From Argentina anserina (Eukaryota > Streptophyta > Magnoliopsida > Rosales > Rosaceae), in assembly GCF_933775445.1 (NCBI RefSeq), contig NC_065875.1, forward strand, positions 15,747,555-15,811,554: 64,000 bases of DNA, read 5' to 3'. The position numbers were made by a program, and so were the translations under genes. How positions within the stretch are numbered: the stretch's first letter is position 1; the number at the start of each line of letters is the position of its first letter. The notes beneath the pieces were generated by a model. It did no database searches and had not been told where the DNA came from. It saw only the letters and a program-made list of their open reading frames with translations. Positions 10,093-22,075 of the stretch are shown here, one piece after another.

Positions 10093-10475
10093 TTCCAAAG
10101 AAGGATCCTTGAGAGATCTGGCCTTGGTGATTCAACATATCTTCCAGAGGATGTACTCAACATTCCTTCAAATCCCTCAATGAAAGAAGCCAAGAAAGAA
10201 GCTGAGGCACTGATGTATGGTGCCATTGACGAGCTTTTTGCCAGGACATTTGTCAAGCCCAAGGACATTGGAATCTTGATTGTCAACTACCGTTTGTTCA
10301 ATCCAACTCCATCGCTTTCTGCCATGGTTATGAACCATTACCAGCTTCGAGGGAACATAGTCAGTTACAATCTAGGTGGAATGGGATGCAGCGCAGGGCT
10401 CATCTCAATTGATCTCGCTCAAAAGCTTCTTCAGGTGCATCCTAACTCTTATGCGCTGGTTATCAGCATCTCCTC
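10093..10475 (+). pseudogene. 3-ketoacyl-CoA synthase (KCS/FAE1-type) fragment
   Basis: The plus strand encodes a ~125-residue internal piece of a KCS, the condensing enzyme of very-long-chain fatty acid elongation in the ER. Hallmarks include [28 protein letters not shown] and [15 protein letters not shown], the last containing the catalytic cysteine. Homology begins at about 10093 directly after a stop codon and ends near 10475, where the frame runs into unrelated sequence and stops at 10518. The N-terminal membrane segments and the C-terminal His/Asn catalytic region of a normal ~500-residue enzyme are missing. It is a gene fragment, probably captured by or stranded within a transposon next to the minisatellite. 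Confidence 0.85.
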
Positions 10476-10964
10476 AGTTGTTTCAGGCGGAGAGAAAGTT
10501 ATAGTGGCATTTTTGTAAATACTTCCAACTTTAGTGGCAATGCTATAAGAAATTTAGGAATATGATTTTTTTTCTAATTTTGAAATCTTACCTGACTTTT
10601 TCCTAATTTCATGTATGAAATGTGACTTTTTTTTATAAGAAGCCCTATCTTTTTTGGGAGAAAAATTCATTGGTACGAAATTAAGGGATCATACTGCTGA
10701 AATGAAGATTGAAATTTGAACTTGATGGTTTATTGGATTAATATTGTAATATGGGTTATCGGAAAAATTCCAATAGGATAGAATTTTAATTAAGGAGAAC
10801 GATGAATGAGGATCAGAGCTATTTTTTTTTCTTTTTTTGTCATGAGAGAATCAGAGCTCAGAGCTTAATTTTTTGATTGGTCGTGGTAATACTGAATGAC
10901 AAGCCAAGTCATATGAAACGTACAGTAGCCTCAAATACACAATGCTACCTCTAATTATTTGGAC

Positions 10965-11018
<54 letters not shown>

Positions 11019-11544
11019 CAATTGAGTATTACATATTAAAGAAATTTCCATTTTTTTAGACCCTCTTTCGCCGATATTTAGTCCTTGATTAGAGCTGTCA
11101 CTTGGTTTTTTTTGTGTGGGGGGATTCCCCACCCATTTACAAATATTCGATCGATTGAATACCATGAAAACCACATTCATATACTGTTGAAAAATATGGC
11201 AGCTCAGTCAATATAGCTCTTTTGTCATCGATCATCAGCCATTAAAATTAAACAAAATTCCATAATTAGAGCATGTGTTTAGTGCTCATCATCAGTTGCT
11301 GATATGACAAAGCAATACCCTCAATTAGAAAGAAGCCACATCTGCACCAATTAAGTAAGAATCTTAGAATCTCAGTACGATACCGCTGCAGAATAATAAT
11401 AATTTGTGACGGTAAGTTCGTGGATAAAGTGATTTAAGTAGTTAGCCGGATAGCGATCTTTAGTGTTTTATTTTGGACGGGAGAAGTAGTATCAATTCTG
11501 TCTGTATCGTATCTGCAAATTAAAGCAAGAAATGGGAATAAGCT
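10476..11544. other. AT-rich spacer with a (TA)22 microsatellite
   Basis: No gene is visible. A pure TA run lies at 10971-11014. The rest is low-complexity AT-rich sequence. Confidence 0.5.
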
Positions 11545-11700
11545 GACAATGGAGATCATCTGTACCTCACCGACCCAGAAAAAAACCCTAATTTTAATAT
11601 TGCGATGCCATGATTTGTTCTTGCATTCTTCATCCTTTTGTTTAAGCTAGCAGCTAAAAGTTGGCATTCTTTTGCAACTTATGCCACCCATACTATCACA
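11545..11700. other. block homologous to 25415-25580 upstream of GRX copy 2
   Basis: Shared stretches include TCTGTACCTCAC, CGATGCCA/TGATGCCA and AGTTGGCATTCTT/AGTTGACATTCTT in the same order. The block is ~5.1 kb before GRX copy 1 and ~1.4 kb before copy 2. It marks the left part of a duplicated segment, later expanded by the element at 11718-14232. Confidence 0.6.
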
Positions 11701-11717
11701 CTAGCCGCCTCATCATT

Positions 11718-14232
11718 TAGCTCGTGAATCTGAAAAGCTCACGGAGGCCCGCAAGCCCGATGAGCTTTTATCCGGCTCGGCCCGTGAGAAAACCTGCTTC
11801 TGCGGGTAGAGGACCGAGCATAGTTTAGACGTGTGAAACCCGGCCCGACCCGTGGGCCTAGCCCATAAAAATCCACCAAAAAATAATGTATTATACATGC
11901 ATATAATATATTATACATATATCAATTATATGTATTTTTTGTAATAATTATATATATAATATTATATATGTTAATAATACTAGATTAAATATTTTATATT
12001 TCTTTATATTATAACTTTACACTAGATTTAAAATAAAATTATAGCATTATGAAACAACTATATGAAGTAAACTTATCAGGATTAATCGACCAACTGATGT
12101 TATTGGTACTAATATTTAGAGACTTTGTTAAAACTTCATCTAACTCGGACCTCATTTGACCGTCAGAATTTTCGGTAAACCGAAAACACCACTAATATGC
12201 CTTAAGGGAGGACCTATTACCAGGATGCGAACGTCGAAAGCCGTTTGCATATGTGAAATCATCTAATTTATATCACCGATCATGCGCGGTCGCACATAGG
12301 AAACTCATTTGGCAAAATCCCGGTCATGAGGTTTTAAAATGTCAAAATGCATCTTTTTTGTTGACCGTAGGTACGGCCGGTCAAACTATGTCCAAAACGG
12401 ACGAAATTTTTACGAGGTCCCTAAATATATATACCGATCACATCTGCTAGTATCCATCGACTATATTTAGAACCAGAGTTGTCGATCGCCGAAGTGTCCA
12501 CTAATGTATTTAACTTTTATACTAGGTTTAAAATAAAACTATCGCATTATGAAATGACTATATGAAGGAAACTTCTCGGGATTAATCGACACCAACTGAT
12601 ATTATCGGTACTTATTTAGTGACCCAGTAAAAACTTCATCCAATTCGGATTTCGTTTGATCGTCGGAATTTCCGGTAAACCGAAAAATTACCATTAATAT
12701 GCCCTAAGGGATAACCCATTACAAAGATGTGAACGCCGAAAACTGTTTGCATATCTGAAATTACCTAATTTTTACTACCTATCGTATGCAGTCGCACTGA
12801 GGAAACTCATTTGGCAAAGTCTCGGTCAATGGGGTTTCAATATGTCAAAATGTCTCTTTTTTGGTTCACCGTAGGTACGAACGGTCAAACCATGTCCAAA
12901 ACGAACAAAATTTTTACGGGATCCCTAAATATATATATATATATATATCGATCACATATGCTGGTGTCGATCGACCATATTTCGAACTGGAGTTGTCGAT
13001 CGCCTAAGTGTCTACTAATGTATCATAACCTTTATATTAAGATTAAAATCAAACTATCGCATTATGAAGCGACTATATGAAGAAAACTTTTCGGGATCAA
13101 TCGACATCAGCCGATGTGATCAATATATAAATTTAGTGACCTTGTAAAAGTTTCATCCAATTCGGAGCTCGTTTAACCGTCGAAATTTCCGGTAAACTGA
13201 AAACACCACTAATATGTCCTAAGGGAAGACTTATTACCAAGATACGAACACCGAAAGTAATTTACATATCTGAAATCACCTAATTTTTGTCACCAATCGC
13301 GCAGTCACACCGAGGAAACCAATTTGGCAAAGCCCCGGTCAATGAGGGTTTTAATATGTCAAAACGCATATTTTTTGGTTGAACGTAGATATGGACGATC
13401 AAACCATGTCCAAAATGGACAAAATTTTTAATGGTTCCCTAAATATATATACCGATCACATCTGCTGGTGTTGATCGACCATATTTCGAATTGGAGTTGT
13501 CGATCGCCGAATTGTTTACTAATGTATCATAACCTTTTGTATTAAGTTTATAATAAAACTATTGCATTATGAAGCGACTATATGAAGGAAACTTATCGGA
13601 ATTGATCGACACCATCCGATGTGATCGGTATATATATTTAGTGACAATTTTAAAATTTCATCAAATTCGGACCTAGTTTGACGTCAGAATTTCTGGTAAA
13701 CCAAAAACACCACTAATATGCCTTAAGAGATGACCCATTACCAAGATGCGAATGCAGAAAATTGTTTACATATTTGAAATCACTTAATTTTTGTCACCGA
13801 TCGTGCGTGGTCGCAACGAGGAAACTCATCTGGCAAAGCTTCGGTCAATGGGGTTTTATTATGTCAAAACGCCTCTTTTTTGGTTGATCGTAGGTATGGA
13901 CGGTCAAGCCATGTTCAAAACGGACGAAATTTTTATAGGTTCCCTAAATATATATATCGATCCCATTTACTGGTGTCGATTGACAATATTTCGAAATTAG
14001 AATTTATTTGTGATTTTTTTTAGAATATTTTTTTATAATTCTTTTATTGTTCCAAACTTTTATATAAAAATATTATATATTTTTTTCTAATTCAAGCGCT
14101 CAAGGCCCGGCCCGCAAAAACCCAGAATGCCCGCTTTAAGTGTGCAGACTTAGATCTTCATATTTGTGAAAATACCCGGACCCGCCACTTATGGGCAGGG
14201 CTGGACTCGGCCCGACCCGTTGACGAGCCCTA
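11718..14232. mobile_element. transposon-like element with GC-rich inverted ends and an internal satellite
   Basis: The left end reads TAGCTCGTGAA and runs into a GGCTCGGCCCGTGAG region. The right end, reverse-complemented, reads TAGGGCTCGTCAACGGGTCG. Both ends are rich in CCCGGCCCGACCCG-type sequence, as in a widespread plant hAT-like MITE type. The interior is AT-rich and mostly made of four tandem ~0.5 kb units. I could not define a target-site duplication, so boundaries and superfamily are tentative. No transposase is present. Confidence 0.55.
12021..14000. repeat. tandem satellite, four units of about 500-515 bp
   Basis: Equivalent points (ACTAGRTTTAAAATAAAA or a variant) lie at 12021, 12521, 13036 and 13541, giving spacings of 500, 515 and 505. 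Every unit carries GCATTATGAA followed by ACTATATGAAG, then TCCAAAAYGGAC-type and CGATCACAT-type segments. Units are clearly diverged, so the amplification is not recent. Confidence 0.85.
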
Positions 14233-16110
14233 CACTCGGTTGGCTCCTTTGGGGCTTTGGTGATTATCCTTAATTCCTTATCCCTACTTCCCTAGCTAGC
14301 CAGCTCCTTTTAGATATCTCTCTCCACCGTACCGCCATAGCTAGTTTCACACTAATGTACGTATGATCGATGTCTATCATGCATGCAGGTATATATAGAC
14401 GTATAGTAAGTCGATCATATATATAGCCGTATATTATGTACGTGCTGAGCTCCATTCATTTTTGTAACTAATGCCGATCTTTGGATAGATTTTCAATCAA
14501 AGGAAAACCATTCATTTACAGATGTCTCGGACAGGCACATTGATATTCAAACATATAAATAAGTTTTTCAGTGATACCTTAGGTGTCTAAACCGGAGAGA
14601 ACACTCCTTTCTTCTTCTACTTCTTTCTTGTGAAAAATGAACCTATCACATTGATAAGCAATCGAGATAGTTACATATCAGTTTTTAAGTACCGTGGAGT
14701 CCCCGACAACCATCATGGTAAATACTAAATAGTCAATCTATACACGGAAAAAAAGAAGCGTGTTTTTAGCTATAACAAAAGCTCTGTCTGATTACAATTC
14801 CGTGGGATCAGAATATGAAGGTGGAGAGAATAGTACGTGACCTGTTTTGAATGTTACACAAAGTATGTAAATTCATCAATGGTTGCATGCCTACGCGACC
14901 ATTGCCCTAGCTAGCTAGTATGCAAGTAGTACGATAGGGCAGTGCAATGTACGGTCGACCAAGAGCCCCAAAGGCGACCCTTGGCCTCCCATCCGGGCCA
15001 TTTATACATTAAGTCTGGCTGACCCTTCACAAAGGCAGGTATTCTGCAATCATATATAGTGAGATCTCAAACCACCTCTCCCAAAGAATATATACACGTA
15101 TACAGATGTGTATATATATATACTATTGACGCTAATATATGCATCACTCACATTGCCAATATTCCCAATACTGGTAATGGTGTTGGAAAAGTAAAGGGGC
15201 TTTTCATTTGATGGGGATTTCATGCACTCTTATTCTAGAGTGAACTCGATGACTGTCGACGATCAGTGACATACATCATCTAGAATTTTAAAATTCATAT
15301 ATATATGAGGAAATTAATCATCAATTATCATTTCAGCACTAATCAATCTATTGAAATTATTTTTCTTCTATATAAATTGAAATTTCATATATGAGGAAAT
15401 CATACTTTACACTTTATTTAAAATTGACATTACTATTACATTATCTAGCTTTGGCAAATTTGGAGTGTTTGGCAATTTGGACTAGTTAATTTCTTTTGGA
15501 TATTAAGGATTAGGCATTGCAATCCAAATCAATTTCACCCGTAGTTTAAAGCAAGTTTATTTAGTTATTAATACATGTAACCAAAATACATCACAGATCG
15601 ATAGTTACTAATCATGTACTCAGATTTCTTGGATGATTACAACCTTATCTCCTCTATGTGATAAACAAAAGAAAATGATCGATAAATGGTTGTATTTTCT
15701 AGTTTTAGAATAAATAAAACGCAACTATATACATACACATCAATTTACATGAAAAACATAGAGGATAACTTTGGGGACCTCGTATGTATGGCATGAGTCT
15801 GTCTTTCGCCGTCGGTGTGCGTCGTATTGTTTTGATCGGACGTGTCATTGAGAGGGAGATGACACTACCTTCTTTATCATCTCCAATGATGAACACAGAA
15901 ATTTCACATTTTTCAGATCACCATCAGTATTATATTCCTCGAAAGACAAGGAATTATGGAATTTTGATATATAGTAGGCTCTTGCAGGGACCTCATATGA
16001 TCAGTCATGATCACGTTTTTGGATTGTAGCTTCTCATTCCATGAAATTAACCACATATGTGCAAATATTTGTACATAACTTTCTTTCTGTTTCATTTTCA
16101 TAAATGCTAA
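14233..16110. other. upstream region of GRX copy 1, no other gene seen
   Basis: Contains several short sequences that recur upstream of copies 3 and 4, for example a GGGCCAA/GACCCTTGGC cluster around 14940-15030, so it belongs to the duplicated promoter-side DNA of the cluster. No protein or RNA gene is evident. Confidence 0.5.
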
Positions 16111-16570
16111 GCGAATCCATATAGAAAAAGGAGGTCCCAATTGGATAAATCCAACTAGCTAGCCTCTTCAACTCGATCATCAGATATATGCTGCAGGATA
16201 ATGATAGATACGCATGAAAAATTAATGACACAAGGCTCACAACAGTTAAGAGAAAAACGATCGACAAAAATACACAGATGAAACAAGATAAGAATGTGAA
16301 GCCGTACAAAGGACACGTCTTTTTTTAATTTTCGAATGCATAGATTCGAAGTTGTACATTCAAACTTTAATTTCTGTAGTTTGTCAAAAAAAAAAGAACT
16401 TTAATTTCTGTAGTGCATCCAATCGTTGTCAAGAGATGATATATCAATTTGTGAAATATCTTATAAAACATTCTTATTTTCCTTCACTTTCAGAACACTT
16501 TCGTTTCTATCTTATTCCAGAGCTAGCTACAATAAATCCCAATCCACTCCATTCCATCGCCTATATAAAC
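16111..16570 (+). promoter_or_regulatory. GRX copy 1 promoter: conserved blocks A and B plus TATA box
   Basis: Block A at ~16111-16156 contains GCGAATCCA and GGAGGTCCCAATTGGATAA. Block B at 16284-16320 contains AAGATAAGAATGTGAAGCCG followed by TACAAAGGACACGTCT. The TATA box CTATATAAAC is at 16561-16570. The same order occurs in all four paralogues. Block B has an ACGT core suited to bZIP factors, and GGTCCC in block A is TCP-site-like; these factor assignments are inference. Confidence 0.7.
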
Positions 16571-16743
16571 ACTTCCAAGACACCCCAAAACTCACCACAA
16601 CAAAACCTCATCAAGTATAACTACTACTGAACCATATTTCTCTTGCGCATTCCACATTTATCAGTTAATCGGCATTGCATACTTTGCCTAGCTTGTTTGA
16701 TACATTGTCGTATCCGGCCTTACTGAAAGACAGCTAGCTTGCA

Positions 16744-17055
16744 ATGGAAGCGGTGACAAAGATGGCGTCCGAGAGACCAGTGGTGATCTTCAGCAAGAGC
16801 TCATGCTGCATGAGCCACTCAATTAAGACCTTGCTTTGCGATTTTGGGGTAAACCCAGCAGTGTACGAGCTGGATGAGATGCAAAGAGGAAGAGAAATAG
16901 AGCAAGCTCTTAATTCAAGGCTCGGATGCAATCCATCTGTTCCGGCTGTATTCATTGGTGGTGAGTTTGTTGGCGGAGCCAACGAGGTCATGAGTCTTCA
17001 TCTCAAGCGCTCCTTAATCCCCATGCTTAAACGCGTCGGTGCATTGTGGGTTTGA
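16744..17055 (+). CDS. CC-type (ROXY) monothiol glutaredoxin, copy 1
   Basis: A 103-residue intronless gene of the land-plant-specific CC-type glutaredoxin class, closest in appearance to Arabidopsis GRXS2. The active site CCMS is at residues 21-24, the cis-proline region reads SVPAVFIGG, and the glycine pair of the glutathione site follows in GGANE. The C-terminus ends GALWV, a variant of the ALWL tail that in ROXY proteins helps contact TGA bZIP factors. Such proteins usually act in nucleus and cytosol as redox-linked transcriptional regulators. Unlike copies 2-4 it has one extra codon in the helix before the GSH site (ALNSRLGC instead of ALLRLGC). The start is supported by alignment with paralogues and a TATA box ~180 bases upstream. 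Confidence 0.93.
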   Translation: MEAVTKMASERPVVIFSKSSCCMSHSIKTLLCDFGVNPAVYELDEMQRGREIEQALNSRLGCNPSVPAVFIGGEFVGGANEVMSLHLKRSLIPMLKRVGALWV

Positions 17056-18082
17056 TCGATCAATTTAATCATCATCAAGTTAACTAATTAAGCACGTGCT
17101 CATTAAGAATCTTATTTAGTCATGCATGCATAAGAGATATACGAGTGCCGGATGATAATATATGGCATATAGAGCCTGTGAGAGTTTTCCAATAAGGCTA
17201 CTATTGCTACTTACAGTAATTAGTATCAAGTACTCTTACTAGCTTGAAAGGGTTCTTATAGCTTTTTTGTAATCCATTATAATGTAGCACACTTCGTGTT
17301 ATTTTCCCAGACACGTCGAAAGGGTTGATCGATGTTTGTTTTCAACTCAGTATTGGTGCTTTTCTTATATTAATATATGATATGTTAACCAAGTTAGACA
17401 GTTAGACTACATTTTTCATGTAATGTAGATAAAAATTAAGATTGCATTCGACTTGTGCATGCCTATGAAGGCTAGGATACTCAATCTAATTAAAGTAAGC
17501 GAAGGAATTACCTGAATTACAAGTTGATCGCCATCTCCACTCAACCGTTTCTCATCAGGATCAAATTAAATTGATATGACATTGCTAGCTCATTATCGAT
17601 CATATATAGCAGACAGACTCCATTATGATCGATGTGTTATGTGTAATCAAACAAATGGATGTGAAATTAGCTATTAAGCCTAAAAGAGGAACACTAAATG
17701 AATTGGTAGCAACACTTCATTTCGTATAATTAGTTAAAGGGAAAAGAACACAAGATTTGTAACGTGAAGAAGTTGCGCAAATCGCTATACCAACATTAAT
17801 CACGCAATGAAACAAATGATATCTAATTAAGATTTTCATTCTGTTTAAATAATAATATTTTAAGGTACGTACATATAAGACGGGGTGACAAAACTATGTA
17901 TAATGATGTCTCAGATCGACGACCTTGACATATATGGGAGGAAAACACATTAATCAGGAACTAGGTAGTTACTTAATTAGTACGTGTATTGTCTGTTAGG
18001 TTTGTAAGTGCCTTCTGCAGTCTCTTATATCAATTTCAATATATTGAACCACATAACCATAACCTGAAGAAAAAAATTTATC
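17056..18082. other. 3' flank of GRX copy 1
   Basis: The 3' untranslated region keeps similarity to the other copies (TGATC after the stop, CATGCATGCATAAGAG, and CTTTTTTGTAATCC near 17260). The rest is AT-rich and without a recognisable gene. Confidence 0.5.
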
Positions 18083-18272
18083 CTAATTAAGATAATCCTG
18101 GTAGGAGTACTTGGGATTCTCATGAACTGTGTTTCTGACTTCCTGAGAATATTCTGCTGCGAATACATGATGTCTAGGCCTTGGGTTGTTTGCGCAGATA
18201 TGAACGGAGATCTTCCTAGCAAACTCAATTTCTTGTGCTGACGACTTCCATCTTCTAACAGATTTGCTGGGT
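18083..18272 (-). pseudogene. orphan exon-like fragment, unknown protein, cut by solo LTR A
   Basis: The minus strand encodes ~60 residues with ordinary protein composition: KSVRRWKSSAQEIEFARKIS, then HHVFAAEYSQEVRN, and a stop after QDYLN. A CAG suited as a splice acceptor precedes the coding part (AC ACC CAG, then CAAATCTG). Retroelement A begins within a few bases upstream at 18278, so the rest of any gene has been displaced beyond 24194, where I see no continuing exon. I do not recognise the family. It could be the last exon of a dead gene. Confidence 0.4.
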
Positions 18273-18996
18273 GTCAATGTAATAACCCTATTTTCCCCCC
18301 TCTCTCCGTACACACGTCTTTAGAGGCGAAATTTTTCTTCTGACCCGACCCGACTTTTCCGGCCGACTCCGGCGGTTTCAGGCGACCGGGCCAACCCATA
18401 TCGCTTCGTCTCCTCCTTGCGCGCCTCCCTGTGGTGATGTATCGTGGAGTAGCACGCCGGTTTCCACGCATCGAAGCACGGAAGTCAACCCAAAAACCCG
18501 ACGGTGACCCGGTTGTGTTCTTCAATTTTCCGGTGAGTTTAGGATTCACCACCGGTCTCAAACTCCTTGCCTCAACGTCGTCAACAACCCCTGCAAATGT
18601 TTTGAGCTAAATCAAAGGGTAAGAACTCGAACCAAGAAATTTCAATTCTAGGGTTCTTGATTTGAGATTTTTCAGAAATTCAGAAATTGTAGGTTTTAAG
18701 CTTTGATTTAGACTTTGTTGTGAACTAGAAAGTTGTTAGGAATGTCATTTATATTGTGGTGGTAAAATTTGGTGGTCATTGGTGGTGGTCTGAAAATGGC
18801 GGCGCGTGAACAGTAACTATAAATAGTGTTCTGTGAACAATAATTGTGCACATTATTCGTGAACAGTGTTATGTAAAACAGTGAACTCGAACAGTGTTAT
18901 GTGAAAACAGTAAACACGAACAATGTTTTATGAACAACATTTAGCTGTAAGGAAATCGTCACCTGATATTTTACGTATCGTTTTCTAAGCATTTTA

Positions 18997-19899
18997 TGTA
19001 ATAACTCAAATTTTCAATACCATTTCTTTTAATTTATCAGAAATTAAGGGAATGGTAATTTGATTAAATTCACATTTTACGTCTTTTATTTTGTCGTTGT
19101 TCGAAGCAGAAATTGGTTTCAAGAGCCAAATGTGTGTTATTTGATTAAGTTCATTTGACCCAAGAGTTGATTTTTAATCCGTCACTCTTTTCAGGAAACT
19201 TCCTTCACGAAAGTCGTAGAATTCGTCAATACGAATTCGTAGACGCGCAACACGCTTTAATCGGATGTCATATGTGGAAATTGTTAGTAACGGAAGTTTG
19301 ATTTCCGATTTTGGAAATAGTATAAAAGGAAGGAGAGGAGATTAGAAATCAGAAAATCAGTTTTTTTTTCCAAAAAAATCAGCTCGGGTACTGTTCACCC
19401 GACCCAAAAATCTTTTCCGGCCGATTTCTCCACCATCCGACGTCGCCTCGTGTCGTGCCACCTATCAAACTGACGGGCTCGACGATCTCCATCTTTCGTA
19501 TATATTGATATGCGAGTTTTATTGTTGTTTTTACTCATACGAGGTGTAAAGTTTACCGGGTTTGTGTTTACAATCCCGGTGCACCAATTCGATGGTGTAG
19601 TTGATACTCCACATGTGTAGATTAGCAGGAATTGACGGACCGCTCAGAGGACTTAAAGATATTTAGTTCCAGCTTGTGTGAGGATTTTGTGCGACTTTCT
19701 TGTGAGGATTATACATTTCCATTTGTTATAACGTCGAATTATAATTTGGTTTGTAATAATCGGTTTGACTGAGTTGTATTTTAAACTCAGAGATGATACG
19801 CTATGGCATTTTAAATGATTTCGATTCATTGAGATTGTTTTGGTGTTTCACGACTTTGGAATTTTGAGTTTTTATGCTCGAAATTTCGGGGTCGTCACA
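18997..19899 (+). mobile_element. solo-LTR-like copy C, internally deleted, nested in A
   Basis: It begins TGTAATAACTC, ends GGGGTCGTCACA, and is flanked by TTTTA on both sides. It has the family promoter (TATAAAAG near 19322-19329) and the conserved core at 19555-19600. Relative to copy B, ~1.9 kb between CTCCATCTTT and CGTATATATTGATATGCGAG is missing. Confidence 0.85.
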
Positions 19900-20829
19900 T
19901 TTTATCATGCTATTAGGTGATCAACGAAACAAGTGAGGGAATTACTTTCAATGTCGTGGAAGTTGCACGCAGAAAATGTAATAACCCGAATTTTTAGAAA
20001 CTAAATGTCGAGTATTTTTTTTAAGTGTTAAACTTGTGAAATTAATTCAAGACGACAATTGGAGGTTTGCGACATTTCAAAACAAAAACGGAAACGTTCT
20101 CGGATCGTTTAATTAGAAAACGTAACGTTACCGCAACGTATAGATCGACTTTTATTCCGTCGCTCAGTTGCAAAAACTTCCTTCACGAAAGTCGTAGAGC
20201 TCATCGATACGAATTCGTGGACACGTCATGCGTTCGAATCGGACGTCGGATGCAAAAGTTATTAACGTCGGAAGTTCGTTTCCGATTTTGGAAATAGTAT
20301 AAAAGGAAGGAGAGGAGATTAAAAATCAGAAAATCAGATTTTTTCTAAAAATCAGATCGGGGTACTGTTCACCCGAGCACGGGTACTGTTCACCCGACTC
20401 AAAAACCTTCTCCGGCCGATTTCTCCACCATCTGACGTAGCCTCGTGTCGTGCCACCTATCAAACTAACGGGCTCGACGAGCTCCATCTTTTGGGCTACG
20501 CCTTGCACTCCGGCGACAACCACACACGGTGTAGCAACCGCCGGAAGTTACTGCTGTGGCGGCGCCGCCTCCTCCGACCACCATGGCTCAAGATTCTTGG
20601 GGGGTTTTGCTTGTCTCAGTCCCAACAACATTCCCACAAAAGGAATCGAGCCAAATCGAAGTGTAAGTACCCGAATCAAAATTTCAATTTCTAGGGTTTG
20701 TGAATAGTGCCGATTTCATGTTCTTCGTTGTTTGGACTGTTTAGACTCGGATTTAGACCTTGGTGTCAAATAGGAAGTTGTTGGAAATGTTGATTAGGTT
20801 GTGGTGGTGAAATGTTGTGATGATTGGTG

Positions 20830-21130
20830 GCGGTCGGTGAACAGTAACGCCGAATGAATAGTAACTGTGAATAGTAACTCCGCATAAATAGTGATCTGTA
20901 ACAGCAGCTGTGAATAGTGATCTGTAACAGTAACTGTGAATAGTGATATGTAACAGTAACTGTGAATAGTGATCTGTAACAGTAACTGTGAATAGTGATC
21001 TGTAACAGTAAATGTGAACAGTGGCATGGTAAAACAGTAACTTTGAACAGTGTTTTGGTAAAAATAGTAACTATGAACAGTGGTTTAGTAAAAACAGTGA
21101 TTAGTAAACATGAATAGTGTTCCGTGAACA
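20830..21130 (+). repeat. degenerate AACAGTAA/GAATAGTG tandem array in LTR copy B
   Basis: More than a dozen alternations of GTAACAGTAACTGTGAATAG with near-perfect ~23-24-base periodicity in the centre (about 20890-21010). Shorter versions of the same motif lie at the same relative place in copies A, D, E, F and G. Confidence 0.8.
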
Positions 21131-21525
21131 ATGTTTTATAAACAACATTTAGCTGTGCTGAACTCGTCACCTGATATTTTAAGTATCATTTTCTAAGCAT
21201 TTATCGTGCTATTAGGTGACTGACGAAGCGAGTGAGGAAATTACTTTCAGGGTCGTGGAAGTTGCACGCAGGAAAGAATGTGAGTAAAATCTCACTTATT
21301 TACGAATCTACCCTTGCGGTGATTCCAAGATTTTTGCAAGAGTTTTTAATATTGAATTACGACACGTATACAATATAGTGGATTACGTATATATCGTATA
21401 AATGATAATAAGTATATATATATATATATATATAGTTTGCTATATTATATACTGTTATGAATTCATTGGAATTGATCATTTCGAATGATGAGAATTAAAT
21501 GTTGAGCATGTGATGTGATTTTTGT

Positions 21526-22075
21526 ACAATATGATGTGTGATTATTGTACGTGGTTTTAACATGAGTTTGTTAAAATGTTTTGTCTTCGGACGAGTTTTG
21601 TCTTCGGACGAGTTTTTGTCTTCAGACGTGTTTATGAAATATGACATGTATACGATATAATGGATTATATATATATTGTATAAATGGTAAATATGTACAT
21701 ATATATATAGTTTGCTATATAATATACTGTTATGATTTTATCGTGATTTATGTCATTTCGATGATGAGATTTAAATATCGAGCATGTGATTTTGATTTGT
21801 ACAATATGATGTGAGATTATTGTACGTGATTTTAACATTGAGTTTGTTAAAATGTTGATTTGTCTTCGGACATGATTTTTGGTACAATATGATGTGAGAT
21901 TATTGTACGTGATTTTAACATTGAGATTGTTAAAATGTTGATTTGTCTTCAGACATGATTTTTGGTACAATATGATGTGAGATTATTGTACGTGATTTTT
22001 AACATTGAGATTGTTAAAATGTTGATTTGTCTTCGGACGTGATTGGTACAATATGATGTGAGATTATTGTACGTG
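21526..22075 (+). repeat. hairpin-bearing direct repeats in LTR copy B
   Basis: TACAATATGATGTGAGATTA followed by TTGTACGTG recurs near 21800, 21893, 21966 and 22047, with a variant near 21534. Each unit contains two inverted motifs, TACAATA...TATTGTA and TTTTAACA...TGTTAAAA, and a TTGTCTTCGGAC segment. Units are 73-93 bases apart. Confidence 0.8.
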
